This document shows positions 22,061 to 34,410 of a stretch of 64,000 nucleotides of DNA, piece by piece (positions within the stretch are counted from its first letter, which is position 1; every line of letters starts with the position of its first letter). The stretch lies in assembly GCF_000003815.2 (NCBI RefSeq), contig NC_049987.1, positions 116,660-180,659 of the forward strand. Reading direction: 5' to 3'. Under the pieces are notes generated by a model. It had not been told where the DNA came from. It saw only the letters and a program-made list of their open reading frames with translations, and made no database searches. The translations under genes were made by a program, and so were the position numbers. This DNA is from Branchiostoma floridae (Eukaryota > Chordata > Leptocardii > Amphioxiformes > Branchiostomatidae).

Positions 22061-22759
22061 GTAACACACCAGCCTCGCTGGCACGCAGCGGGGCAGCAGC
22101 TGGTTATATTGCACCGAAGGACCCGACATACCTGACGTTTGCACATCTCTCTGCAGCGCTCTTTCAAACTGTCCAGAGAAGATGCCCTTAATGTGCTTGG
22201 TGATAACAAATTCCACTCTACGATAGTTCTGGGAAAGTACGATTTTTTAAAAATACATCGATCCTAGGTTGGTAACTCTGGTACTTGAAGTCATGGCTGT
22301 TTCTTGTTCTTTTTTGGACTGGTATTAGCTGTCGCGATCGCGAGAGTTTGTCGGCTCGCAGATATCGGGGAAAAACTCTAGATCGTGCCTTAGTCCACCA
22401 GTTTATTGGTCATTTTGTACATCATGCAAAGTCTGGACATTTTCCTTCTGTCTTCAAGTGACATCCACTGCAGTTCTGTTTTCATTTTGGTAACACTAAC
22501 ATCCCTGTTGCAGTTGTTTGTACAGAATCTGGCAGCTTTGTTCTGTACCCTTTTCAGTTTGTCTTTCTTTGTATGTGAATCCCATACTGTTGAAGCATAT
22601 TCAATGTTAGGTCTTACCAGTGACGTGCATGCAAGTGATTTTACCCTGGCTGGGCATGCCCACAAGTTGCGTTGGATCACTTCCGATGTCTGTCTAGCCT
22701 TGGTTGTTATTTTGTTGAAATGGACACCCCACTTCAGCCCAGTTGTTAATGTAACACCT

Positions 22760-23337
22760 TCTTCAGAAAGACCTGAACACCCTGGTAGAATGGCAAAGGA
22801 AATGGCTTATGCAGTTCAATCCTGATAAGTGCTACATCATGCACATAACGAACAAACGCACACCAAATGTGTCCCCTTACCAATTTTGTGGTCAGACATT
22901 AGCAACCACAAAAAGCCACCCATACCTATAGCTAGGTGTTAGGTTAACAACTGGGCTGAAGTGGGGGTGCATAACAACCAAGGCTAAGCAGACATTGGAA
23001 GTGATCAAACGCAACTTGTGGGCATGTCCAGCCAGGGTAAAATCACTTGTGTACACATCACTGGTAAGACCTAACCTTGAATATGCTGCAACAGTATGGG
23101 ATCCGTATACATACAAAGAAAGACAAAGATAAACTTGAAAGGGTACAGAACCAAGCTGCCAGATTCTGTACAAACAACTACAACAGGGATGCTAGTGTTA
23201 CCAAATAGATGTGCAAAAGTTAGGCGTGACGGGTCGTTCAGTGTAATGTAACCAGCTGCTGTCGCGCCGCGTGCCTGCGAATCTGGTGTGTTACGCCGAA
23301 GGGCGGTCATACCGGCTATATAGATACAGATACAGAT
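22760..23337 (+). mobile_element. LINE copy B, same family, inserted in opposite orientation inside LINE A
   Basis: On the + strand this encodes a degraded reverse transcriptase C-terminus (LVEWQRKWLMQFNPDKC, then SLVRPNLEYAATVWDPYT) with one in-frame stop and a frameshift. It then jumps, through an internal deletion near 23205, to the LINE 3' end (SRRVPANLVCYAEGRSYRL) and a GATACAGATACAGATA tail. Removing it restores contiguous LINE A sequence (CACCT joined to AGGTATGGG). Copy B therefore inserted after copy A. Confidence 0.82.
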
Positions 23338-24895
23338 AGGTATGGGTGGGATATTGTAGTTACTAATGTCTGACCACAAAACTGGTAAGGGGTCACATTT
23401 GGTGTTTGTTTGTTCGTTATGTGCATGATATAGCACTTATTAGGATTGAACTGAGTAAGTTTCTCATTATTCCAGGGTGCTCAGGCAGATCTTTCTGAAG
23501 AAGTTGTGAATCAATATTTGCAGATACCTCTATATAACAGACAATCTTCGGCAAATAGCCCCACACTTGTATCGAGCTGGTCTGGCAAGTCGTTTATGTA
23601 CAAGAGGAAGAGCAATGGTCCCAGGACAGTTCCTTGTGGAACCTCCCGACGCTGCTCGAACTGGAGCCGAGGCTTCCCTTCTACCACTTCCGCTTGCTCT
23701 CCGTTCGTCAGGAAAGCCTTCAATCAGTTGAGTGTAGTACCTTGAATTCCATAGTACTCCAGTTTTGATATGAGTCTGCTATGTGGGACTTTGTCGAAGA
23801 CTTTGGTGAAATCAAGTATTGCTAGACCCACCTTTCTTTTTATTGTACCAGCTATGTCGTGAACTGTTAAATTAAGCTGTTTTTCTGTGGATCGCTGGTA
23901 GTCCGTTAGTATATTGTGCCATCTAAGTGTTTCATGATATGGCTATGGATAATGTGTTCGAGTAGTTTACAGGAAATACAGGTAAGTGAAACAGGTCTGT
24001 AGTTACTGGCGACCGTTCTATCTCCCTTTTTGAAAATGGCGCATATATTTGCATCTCTCCAGTCTTGGGGGATTTTTCCTGTGTCAAGCGATTGTTGGAA
24101 AATGTTAGTTAAAACAGGCGCGATTTCACTGGCTGTCATTTTGAGAAATCAAGGAGGTATTTGGTCTGCGATGCTTTGGCCGGCCTTGTACAATGTCTTC
24201 TTCACCATAAGTAGATATTTCTACATGCTCCATAGGAGGGGTCCAGGGGTGCCCAAGAGATGGCATGTCTGTGGTGTCTTCTTCTGTGAACACACTTTTA
24301 ACCTGTGAACTGAGTGTTTCTGCTTTTTCTCACATTTAGAGTGGCTACCCCAACAAGGTCTCTCCTCAGGCCTTTTATGTATGACCAGAATGTTTTGGGT
24401 TTGTCAGTTATAGCTTCTCCCAGTATGTTTGCCACGTATTTTGAGTGTGCTGATCTTAAATGCTTTTCTGCGCTGCACTCCTTTTTTTACTTTCTTGTAC
24501 TTGTTCTAGTCTTCCTCTTGCCCTGTTCTCTTAGCTTTATGGTATAGACGTTGTTTCTTCCGACATGTCTTCTTAAATTTCCGTTGAACCAGGGTAAGTG
24601 GTCTCTGCTTGATGTCATTTTGCTAGGAATGTGCTTGTTAATTGAGTGCTTTATTTTTCCTTTGAAGTCATCCCATTACTGTGTCACTGATCGTGTCTTT
24701 TGTACTCATGTTAAAGTTAGTTGCATAGTCGTCAAGGTCATTCTTGATAGCCGACTCGTCAGATGTCGTACGAATTTTCACTTTCCTTTTTTGTTGTTGT
24801 TCTGTTTGGGTGCCAACTTAACGTGCCCCTTAATCCCGGAACTACTGTGTTTTTTCCAACGTTTGAGTTAATAAGTAAGACCAGGTCCAAAATAT

Positions 24896-25590
24896 TACCA
24901 TTTCAGCTATTATACAAAGTAAAAAATAGAGGTATAGGATAAAGCTTAACCTAGTCATAAGTTATAACAATAAGGGCTAACATAATTCTTTGATATACTA
25001 TATAGTATTACACTACGCCAATCATTAGTTTCATTATTCTTCGGCAGACCAGTCATTGATATATTTGTCTATCTTTGCATTATGGACGTTCTGACATCTA
25101 AAGATCTATACTAATCTGTTTGTAGCATCGAGTCTCTTGAAATCTGTTGTACTTGATTCGAGAAATATTGATCATTCATTAGGTAAACTAGCGTATCTAG
25201 AACATTCCATTATAAAGTGAAATTCATCGTCAATATGCTTTCGGCAGAATGGCCAGAACCTTTGGTCAGGGGCTATACTATAGTATCTCCCTGTTTGAAT
25301 ATTCAATTTATGTCTCCTGATTCTAATATGAGTTATTTAAAAGGAGCAGGCTCATGATTTTTCCCCTTTTAGCGATGTTCGACTCACGTGTGAAAATAAG
25401 ACTATCACCCTAATTGCACACAGGTGACGAAGACTTCCAGTGGAGTGATTTTGTGGACGATTGAAAAGTTGGTGGCAGTTTTAGAGCCCAAGAACAGCAA
25501 CAACACTCTTTATAATATAAAATGCAGATATCACGGAGGACAAATCCCTTGGGACATAGTAAACAGGGTATGAGGTGGGGGTTGTGGGTT
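24896..25590. other. AT-rich non-coding sequence
   Basis: Nothing recognisable beyond short AT-rich runs. Confidence 0.4.
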
Positions 25591-26180
25591 GTTGGGCTTT
25601 TCAGGTCACATGTCGCATATGTTCATCCATGTCCAAACTTACAAATTCAGAAAATTGAATTTCAGACTTTTGCACAACCCACACGGTAAAAAGCTCATTT
25701 TTCCAACCACCACAAACAAAGAGGAAATTTCAGGCCATTAGGTTGTAATACAGGGGCTGCTACAGTGGTTCGGGTGGCAGGGGATGAGCGACACCCGACA
25801 TAAGTCAAGTAAGTCAAGTCACAGGGGCACAGGAGCCAAAAATATACATTTTTAGTCAAAAATGGCCAAAAATCCCCAAACTACTAATTTTTGAAGTGAT
25901 CTATGAAGAAAGTGTTGATGGGGTAATTAGCTCATGTGTCCAATGCACCTCTGTACCAAATTTCAGGTCATTAGGTTGTAATACCAGGGCACGGGGACCC
26001 AAAATATATATATTTGGTCTAAACATTACCAAAACCCCTAAATATAATAGTTTTTAAGGCTTCTATCAAAAAAGTGAAATAACTGTCTGAGGGTATTTGC
26101 TATCCCTACCTCCATGCCAAATTTCAGCTCGTTTGGCCCAAAAATGAAAAAGTTGAATCCATTTGAAAATTTGGCAGGAG
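25590..26180 (+). repeat. Dispersed repeat family R2, diverged tandem-like copies
   Basis: The phrase AATTTCAGGTCATTAGGTTG followed by TAATAC(C)AGGG and GCCAAAAATATA recurs near 25725 and 25960. A third, variant copy occurs near 26115 (AATTTCAGCTCGTTTGGCCC). It is non-coding, of unknown origin, and related to 43290-43500, 48690-48930 and 62640-63240. Confidence 0.65.
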
Positions 26181-29100
26181 AAGAAGAAGAAGGAGAAGAG
26201 TAACAATATATTGCAAATCCACGTATGGATTGCAATATGAATAGACAATAGGTCTTAACAGACACCCAATACATTTCATGCTGGTCTGAGGTCTACGAAC
26301 TCTTGTTATGTACTTGGGCACATGCTTAGGCAGTACCTGCGCGGCAATGCATGTTGTTTCGTTTTTACCGTAACTTTCGTTATAGGCAATGTAATATTTC
26401 AGAAACTACCCCCTATTTTCGTGGAATGTGGAACAGTCGTTGGCCTTTGTGGGTTTGACTGAAATTTCTCCAAGCAGATGTGGAGTTTGTCTAGCAGCTT
26501 AATTGGCACAACAGCTGGCTGTCAGATGCCAAACAGCTGTTTACGGTGCACACCCCAGTTGTTCTGCGACCGAAGTCAGTGGTAAAGTTCGACAAAAAAA
26601 GTGACGGAAGAGTTTCGAGCTAGGGTCTGGGTGTGAGTTCATTTTTCATAATCTGATGCGAAATGACATTGGATACTTTACTGACATGGCCGAAAAGCAA
26701 CGCAAGTGATGTGCCTTTGTGGAAATTGTGTTTGGGACTGATGGGGGTATAATTGATATACAGGCTTTCTCGATTTAGATAAATTTTGTTTAGTTCGCCT
26801 ATATTGTTGGCCATGTATATGTATATGTTGGCCATGTATATGTCGCCTATATTGTATCTCACCATCGGTTAGGTGTATCATTATATGTACTTGGGAACTT
26901 GGTTACTGCGGCACTTCTGCGTGATTATGCATGTCCTTTTGTTTACACCGTTGAATTCTGTATGTGTGGAGGCTTGTATCTTGCGGACACTTGTTTGTGT
27001 TGTATCATTTTTTCACGTGTAACCTACTTTATCATCTAATTTAGACATTTGTCTCCAGCAGTGCGCATCTGCCCCGCGCGCCAGTTCTCGGTCGGCCACG
27101 TAATTACGGTCGGAGTGGCAGGTGGGAGAGGGCAGAGGATCTCGGGTAAACTGGGTAAGCCGGGTCGTCTGGAGAGGTGTGATTGGCCGTTATCTAACGG
27201 TCGCACCTGACCCCACAGTCTCTCGGGGCCCCAGGTCACAGGGTTACGTTGTAGGGAGGTGACCGAGGGCACATAATATTGGGAAAAAACACTCCTTGAT
27301 TTAGCTATGCGCCTATTGCCTCGAGCGTTTTGAAAGTTCGCAAAACGTCCATCATTGTACCTCCTTGCTTCAAGCAATAAAACATGCAGAACACCACTAC
27401 ATGTAGTACCAATCGCGAGATATACCTTGTATCGAAGTAACGATGGTGTGATAAAGTTTTTAGTTAGCTAGAGTACTTTATAGGTGATGATGAAGAAAAT
27501 CACTGATCTACTTTCAGAGAGTGAAGATAAGAAATGAAGTTGGTGACAACATGACGATAACGAGTCAGTAATGTTGTCACACACTTCAACACGACCCATC
27601 TGTGTAAGAGGGCGAAATCGGCCAAAGGAGTCCGTCCAAATATTTGTCGACAGTCTGGAGAAAAGTTATCCTTCACTTCCCTCCCACTCCCTTACATTCT
27701 ATCCCCGGAGTGGATCGGGCGAAGACGATAAGAGTGCCGCACGTTCTTCAGATCTTCCTCGTTAAGTCTCTAACATAATATTGACTCACTCTGTTCGCGA
27801 TAGCCGCTACCGGAACCGCGGCGCGAGGCTTTGGTTCGTTTCGGAGTACTTGATCATACCGAGGGTCCTCTAGTCCGTCGGACAGGTCAGCTAGCAACAC
27901 GTACCACACCAGGAATGAAAAAAAAGACTTAAAAAGCACAGCCTTTTAAGCGGTTGAAAGAAGCATCTAAATGGCGATTAAGCGATGGGAGATGTGAATA
28001 TGATAGAAGGAGGGGTGTTGTATTATATGTCACTACTGAAATTCTGTTGTACAACGTTTTTCGTTCTACCCTCAACCATTTCGTTTTAAGATTCATTGAA
28101 TATCTGTGAAGAAGAAGGATTTGGCTGGCCATGGTTCTAATGAATCCAAAACGGAAAGAGAAAGAGTTTTCCGAGTATTTCCATATCTCAATCTCGGCGG
28201 TAGTTTCTGTCAAATTGCAAATGTTTGACTTAAATGCAAGGTGATAGAAACATTTGATTCAATGTCGGTGATCGAAATCGTTGAATCAAACATCGGGTTT
28301 TGTGGTAAAATTGCTCGTGTTTTCTCATTACAGATTTCGTTTATAAAACGCTATTGCAACTTGTGGTACTGTGGAGAACTTTGAAACAACTTTCTTTATT
28401 TGGATCGAGTCCGCCAAACAAACTCTTAAGTTCTTGGAATCAACAAAAGGCATCGCAGGCTTTCTGTAAAATCCCACACAGATACGTTATCTAATCTTGC
28501 TTCCCTTAGGTGCGCCATCGACCCAAGTCCCTGGACAAAGCAGCAACTCCCAAGATCATAGAAGTCATCTCAGTTCTCTTTACTCTCGGAATCCTTCCTA
28601 AAGGGAAATAGCGCTGCGATCGAACTGTAGCGCTGTAATCTGGCAAAACACGCCACCTTGCCTGGCCAGACGCCGGGTGAGAGATTTGCAAAGATGACTA
28701 TCACTTGTTCCCGTGTTGTTTGTCCTACGCACGAGTGGCCACATCAGCCCGCACGCCTGGCGTGGAGCGGGATCGATTCCAACTTCTACCATCATCCCTG
28801 AAGTCTTTATCTTCTGGCAACTTTGCAAAAGGGCGTGGTCATCGGCAGTCTTTGCGTGAAAAAGTAATAAAAAAATGAAATAGATAAGAAATTCGCAATC
28901 CTTCCTGTCAATTAAGGAAGATGGAGTGACATACAAACTGACATAGCAGACAGCGGGGTTAGTTTCCGCTCAAAGGCCTCCAATCTCGCTACATGTTACA
29001 CATTTCCTTTCGCCAGGTATTCTCATTTTTCTTCCACACCGAGAAGAGGAATTCCCCCATCTTTCTTGTCATCTGTACAGAAAGGTCAAAAAGGTCTGCA

Positions 29101-29260
29101 CATGATTGTCTGCAAAAACTTGCGTCCTCAACTGCGAGTGGTAGCAGCCGCGATAGACACACCGTCGTCATTGACACCTGTCTATGAGAACTGGGTGGAC
29201 TCCAAGTCGTCGTCTTGAGACCAAGTTTGACTGTGGAAATTTGGTAGAAAATAATTATAC
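26180..29260. other. Non-coding, mainly unique sequence
   Basis: No convincing exon. A short direct repeat of TGTTGGCCATGTATATG lies at about 26805-26850. A GC-rich patch at about 27050-27260 carries a 113-codon minus-strand frame with no recognisable domain. Confidence 0.4.
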
Positions 29261-29264
29261 TGTA

Positions 29265-29391
29265 CTTCGCTCATGTTATTTCATTGGACCGGTAAACCCC
29301 CATTTTCTAATCGGTCCATAATCCGTTTTACTGAGTTTTATCAGGTCCGATTTCTCTGGACCGGCTCAGTAAGACCCCCACCCCTAATGAC
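29265..29391. repeat. Fragment of hAT-like element end
   Basis: The words GGACCGG and TCAGGTCCG, ending in ACCCCCACCCCTAAT, resemble the right end of the hAT-type element at 33437-34410 (ACCGGTACCCACCCCTAAT). No matching left end was found, so this is a truncated fragment. Confidence 0.4.
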
Positions 29392-29399
29392 ATCAGATC

Positions 29400-30240
29400 G
29401 GGCTCGTCTCGCCCTGTTGCGTTCCCCTGCGGTTAGGACCACTCTGGGCGATATTATAGCGCCGGCCCATGTCCTTGGCGAAGGTGGACCTGCCAGCGTG
29501 CGGGGCAAATTAGAACCCAACGTGCAATTTTCACGGTCTGTGGCGAGCTTACAAGGGTCATGCAGTGTCACACAAGCCCAAATTGAAGGGGAGGGTAAGG
29601 AAGGAACAAGGAGTCGGGGGGAAAGCGCGTAATAGCTTTTAACGTCTTTGATATCTGTGGGGGGCGTGACACCGCCCCGACACCAAAACTTTGAAAAGTA
29701 GAAACGAGAAAGATCAGAGCGAAAGAGGCTCGATTGGCGACCCGGAAAGTTGGCAGAGGCCTAGACAAGAGGTAATGACTTTTGCTGACTTTGATAGTTT
29801 AAACTTTCATAGCAAACGCCTGAGTTACTGACAAGTTTGTTGTGTCTCTATCAACTGACACTTTCAACTGAAAACACACAGAACATCTTTACGGAATTTC
29901 CCTGGTAACCAAATGTTTTAGTATTTATTTTGAGCTCAAATACTATAGAGCAAGATCGTACACCAGGACAGGAAAACGTCTTGCAGTAGTTTTTCTGTTG
30001 GTCATTATTGATTCTGGAGAAGTTCAACACACAATTTGTAGAAAAATACGTTGTATCGACATGGATCGGTCGTAGAGTAGTGGTGTAGACAACATGCATA
30101 GACGTCACAGTCTGGTAGAGCAAGCGCACAGTTGCCAGGTCACGATACAGTCTTCAACAATAGGTGTTTGCACCCACGTGGCTGCTGACGTAGATACTGT
30201 CCACCACACTGCATGGTTAAACCAAGAAGTTTTCTTTTCT
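29400..30240. other. Non-coding, mainly unique sequence
   Basis: GC-richer at 29400-29760, AT-rich afterwards. No exon or repeat was recognised. Confidence 0.4.
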
Positions 30241-30249
30241 GTTTCCTTT

Positions 30250-30512
30250 CGGACAGACGAAGATAATGTGACACTGCACTGAAGTTAGTAACTTAACTCA
30301 ACAGTGCCACATACACGGTGCAGAAGGTAAAGGTAGTGTTTTCTTTTACCTCCCCGACAGAAGTCAGGTACCCATTTTTACACCTGGGTGAAGTGAGGAA
30401 GGTCGTGTTAAGTGCCTTTTCCAAGGGCACAACGTCGGGGGCACGGCGGGTATTCAACTCGGGACCTCTATATTCCGAGTCGAGTACCAGTTACGCCACA
30501 CGCGACGCCACG
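30250..30512 (-). mobile_element. tRNA-derived SINE, second family, copy 1
   Basis: On the minus strand the head reads TGTGGCGTAACTGGTA (A box), then a tRNA-like middle, then CCCGAGTTGAATACC (degenerate B box) and GCCGTGCCCCC. The body matches 49785-50022 nearly end to end. Shared landmarks on the + strand are ACAGTGCCACA, AGAAGGTAAAGGTAGT, GGTACCCATTTTTACA and GGGGGCACGGCG. The tail is near GACAGACGAAGATAATGT. It is clearly distinct from the SINE at 20579. Confidence 0.75.
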
Positions 30513-30539
30513 AACCTAGATTTTGCCAGGTTAACATGA

Positions 30540-32225
30540 ATTTGTAAAAGTAATCGGAATCAAGTGCGAACATTATTCACAAGAACCTGACAAGAATAGG
30601 AAAGCTCCGAACTGTATTTTGAAAGCGACATTATACTAACAACACATCTAGATGATCTCAACATATCTAATACCACGGACCAAACGAGAAAAAAAGTTAT
30701 ACTCATACATTATGGCACCGGGAGTGAGAGGTTTACTGAGGATTCTTGATGGGATATAAGTAATGTTAAAATGAAATGAACGAACGAACGAACGGTACCA
30801 GTCGGCATCTTATTGAAAATCAATAAACGGTAAATCACAGGGTAAAAGTACTCCGTAAAAGTGTGTGGTGGTGGATCATTGGCTAATAGTAGACGATCTC
30901 TTGGACCGGAACGACAAACATAACAGAAGCAAAGGTTGTGGAAGATCTAACTCCGGAGCGTGTGAGTTTTCTCCTGTCTACTCCCGACTCACCGCTATGG
31001 TAATACCCCGCTATCGACCACAGGACCGGTGCGAAGGTTATCAGAAAGTCCCTGTTCTGTGTCGAGGGGTTAATCCGTTTGGAGAGCAGATAAGGCGCGA
31101 GAAATAGGCTGTGCAACCGCTATCGGTTTCAATTGGTATCGTGGGGATTTGGGTCTTCTTTTCTCATGAGGAGGGGAGAGTAAGGCGCTAGTGAGATAAT
31201 GCGAGGGTTGGCAAGGGTTTACTAACAAGATTATTTGAAGCCGAAAAGAAAACACAGTAACGGAGGGAAGGAAACTCGATAACGAGCCAGGGTGGCTCAC
31301 GCAACTTTCTGTCTCGACACCCAGTGGATTGAAAGAAATATGTCTTTTTAGCGGTGGCAAAGAAGTTGGGACGGACTTCATACTTCCCATGCTGTTCTTG
31401 TATATTTTGGACGTTCCTGTATCCATGTTACTCTTCGCTATAGACCATTAGAATGGCCAGCAAATTATTCAAGCTTCGATGTTATACAAGCAAACAGTCA
31501 CCCTCTAGAATATTGCACTAAAGTATTATCACTCACAGAACAATCACTCACAGAACAATCAACAAACAAAACGAGAACCAATTTATTTCTGCAGTGCATT
31601 TTTATCATTCTTGCTTTAATGTTTGACTCAGTTATTCAGCAGAAATTCTGATTATGAATGCTGAGATCTACCAGGCTGTGTCATGTGTGTCTGTACACGA
31701 TAGGCGTTCCATCTTGTGGGAAATGACACTGGCTACAAGGAAAGGAACCGTTCGCTTTTAAAGTTTTGATAGGTTACAGGAACAAGAGGATTCCAGGTGG
31801 AAGAGGTCACAAACCTACCAACAGCTGTATCGTGGTATTAATGCGATTGACATGTTTCCGGAGCCAGGAGACCCCGAAAGTAACAAAACTGTCATTTGTC
31901 ACCGAAACGTTGTATAGACTGTGTCATTCATCTGATGTCCGGATGTAGACTTGACAGGGTTAGTCTGATGGCCTAAGGCGCCAACACGATTGGCCTACGT
32001 TTCTAATCCACCCTCGGGATATAGGGCCCTTCTGAACATTTTAGCTACCACCTTTGTCACCTGTTTGTGCTTCAAGACATCACAAAACCCTGCCCTTCTT
32101 CTTAAAGGGAACCGGGGAACTTTTAACTGGAGGTACTCTATACCAGAAGTATTGATGCAAGGGCTTCACAATATTGTCCAATGTTCCCCGCAAGTTAAAG
32201 GCGTAACATAAGACGGTAATGGCGG
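30540..32225. other. Non-coding, mainly unique sequence
   Basis: A short GAAC tetranucleotide run lies near 30778-30793. No exon was recognised. Confidence 0.4.
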
Positions 32226-32230
32226 TTTTT

Positions 32231-33013
32231 ATTAACTTCGCCAAAGGTTATATTTTGGGTAGTGTTTGTGTGTGTGTTTGTGGAAAAGCACCATAACTCA
32301 AGAACACCTGCATAGATTGTACTGATGTTTGGTAAGTGACTGGGTCTTGATGAGACCTGGAATCGATTAGACTTTGCCCCCCCCCCCCTAGCGGCTTGTT
32401 ACGGTACTGCAGCGGAACTTCCTGGTTTGATATCTCGAGTTCTGGACATGCTGCGGTCATGATTTTTAAGTGGCGTCGGTTTGGGCTCCCTAGCGGCTTG
32501 TCATGGAACTGCAGGGGCCCGTTTAGTGTCAGACTTTGAAAAAAGAGTAGAGGAATGATTTTTGGTCATGATTTTTGGTAGTTGAATGTTAATTATGCAA
32601 ATTAGGATCTAATTTGCATAATTAAGGAAATTGTCTTATCCCGCTCTGTTCATTGTAACATGTCGCATTTGCTATCGGCTATTGTAACATGTGGCATTGG
32701 TAAATGAGTAAGAGAAGAATATTGATAGATACAGTTTATGCAAATAAAGACCCAATGTGCATAATTAATGAGAAAATGATCCGATTGTGGTAAATGACAG
32801 GAATGTTTCACTTGTGGCATTTGGAAGCTACGAACAGGTGAAGGATCTCATTTTCATAAATTATCAGAAAATGCGAATAAACCATTGTTTCTTAACAAAT
32901 ATCATGTGTGTCTGACATTTTGATGGAAGAGATATTATCTATGCAAATTATGAACAATACCAGTTGTAATAGTTAAATCATTTGGCGAAGGTATGGGGTC
33001 GTGAAATTCTAGT
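32231..33013 (+). repeat. Octamer-bearing dispersed repeat R1, near full length
   Basis: It starts with TTCGCCAAAGGTTATATTTT and a GT-rich run, then CATAACTCAAGAAC, the CCTAGCGGCTTG block twice, and GATATCTCGAGTTCTGGACA. Paired ATGCAAAT octamers follow near 32592 and 32735, and it ends GGCGAAGGTATGGGGTCG then TCTAGTT. The same order, reversed, is seen at 1815-2675. A run of ten Cs at 32377-32388 is a local expansion. Confidence 0.7.
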
Positions 33014-33436
33014 TTATGTTCATAGTTTTGAGATACACTGCCCAGAAAATAATGAATGTAAACATAAAGGCATGATAAGGAGATAACTATATTGACGACG
33101 AAGTCGCGAAAATTTTGGAGGAATTCACCGAAAAATGAACTTTTGCCGTAAATCCCGTTGTCAATTCATTCATACTGGCGGCATGCTTGGGAGAGTCTTT
33201 GCGTAGTGGGAAGACTTTGCGTTGGGGGAAGTTTCTTGGAAATATTTACACCCATGATAAGAGATGCAAGACATTGTACAATAATAACATTGTAGTGAAT
33301 TGTAATACTCTAACGTTTGCATATCAAATCGTAATCTCTATAAACAGGCTCTGCCTCTACAAAGGTAGATGTATAACGTAAGTGATACTTCAAATGACGT
33401 GCCCACGCAAATTCAACTTCATCTCATCATCTCCAG

Positions 33437-34410
33437 TAGGGCTGGGTATCGGTACAGCGTACGGTGCATCAGTTCCTAAATACTAGAAAAAACAGTCATG
33501 TTGGAGGTGAAGATATCCCTTGGCCAGGTGCATATACCAAAATGTGCGTTATTCTAATTAATACCTAATATTTGCATAATTAATAAAGACATTACATAGT
33601 TCTTTTGTGGTCACTTCATGGTAGAGACTTCATATTGGAGATATATAGGTTGCTTGAGGACAGGTGAATACAATGAAATACATCTTATGTCAAGACTCAG
33701 GTATATGCAATAATGGGAATACAAGGGACCCAACCCTCCTTGTCTGAAACAAGTTCAACTATCTTATTGCCATGTAATTACGTTAATATTGATACTATGA
33801 ATGGAGTTATGTATTAAACTCGTATACTTATATCATTCTGAAACTGCATTTTGTGATTTATACCAATCAACTTCTAAAATGTCATGTAAACCCGTTTTTT
33901 TGGGGGGGGGGCGAAATTGATAAAGGGGGGCGAGGTAGGGGGCGAGATCACTAGCCGGGGAGGGCGAGATCGCTAGTGATTTCGCCCCGGGGGGCGAGAT
34001 CACGGGGGGCGAGATCGCTGTCACACCTGTACAAAACCAGTTTTTCTTATTGGACCGCGGACCTGAAAAAATTAGGTGGACCGGATGTTGGACCGATTAG
34101 AAAATTAACAGATTATTCTATCAGGGCATTCACACGTTTTGGCGCTTGCAGGTGGAAGAAAATAACAAGAGTGAAGTAGAGTAGAGTTTATAGTAATTTC
34201 TACCAAGTTTTACAGCCAATCGCACAGTTGAAGTTAGCGTTGTAGGATTTTAAAACGCCAGTGTAGTACTGCACCAAACAGATTTTTTTGTAATGAAATG
34301 GACCATTGGTATGAGTCATACTGAATCAGGTCTAGGTTCGGGTCCGGACCTGATCCTCTGGACCTGAACCGGACCTGGACCTGAATTTTCTGTACCGGTA
34401 CCCACCCCTA
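33437..34410. mobile_element. Non-autonomous hAT-type element with perfect 8-bp target duplication
   Basis: Terminal inverted repeats TAGGGCTGGGTATCGGTAC (left) and the reverse complement of GTACCGGTACCCACCCCTA (right) differ at few positions. They are flanked by ATCTCCAG at 33429-33436 and 34411-34418, an exact 8-bp duplication typical of hAT transposition. The right part has many GGACCTG/GGACCGG words. There is no transposase. A foreign G-rich repeat lies within it (33700-34026). Confidence 0.85.
33700..34026. repeat. G-rich palindromic repeat (family G), copy 1, nested in hAT element
   Basis: An AT-rich leader (TATGCAATAATGGGAATAC ... ATGTCATGTAAACCCG) leads into T7, a G run, and several units of GGGGCGAGATC...CTAGTGATTTCGCCCC. 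It ends CGAGATCGCTGTCACACC. The same leader and ending occur at 47779-48143. GGCGAGATC and GATTTCGCC-like words make the units near-palindromic. Confidence 0.7.

Larger units (their letters stand above)
21145..24895 (-). mobile_element. 5'-truncated CR1-type LINE (copy A), decayed, with two nested insertions
   Basis: Minus strand, 5' to 3'. The tail end of an endonuclease-like domain (NILDLVL...VVPG) lies near 24890. A basic linker (RKFKKTCRKKQRLYHKAKRTG) with several stops follows. The reverse transcriptase fingers (IFKKGDRTVASNYRPVSLT) lie at 23906-24139. The palm, VPQGTVLGPLLFLLYINDLP, is followed by FAED in place of the catalytic F/YADD (23544-23555). Next come the thumb and C-terminus (SLVRPNIEYASTVWD) at 22390-22759. 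The 3' end, LLPRCVPARLVCY, closes with a TATCTA-type tail at 21145-21165. Stops, frameshifts and the changed catalytic box show it is dead. It is interrupted at 22760-23337 by a second LINE and at 21192-22060 by a DNA element. Confidence 0.85.

Noticed and set aside
24030-24871. Hydrophobic + strand frames resembling membrane proteins
   Set aside because: They are antisense shadows of the LINE reverse transcriptase on the minus strand.
27036-27377. 113-codon minus-strand frame in a GC-rich patch
   Set aside because: The composition explains the openness; no recognisable protein features.
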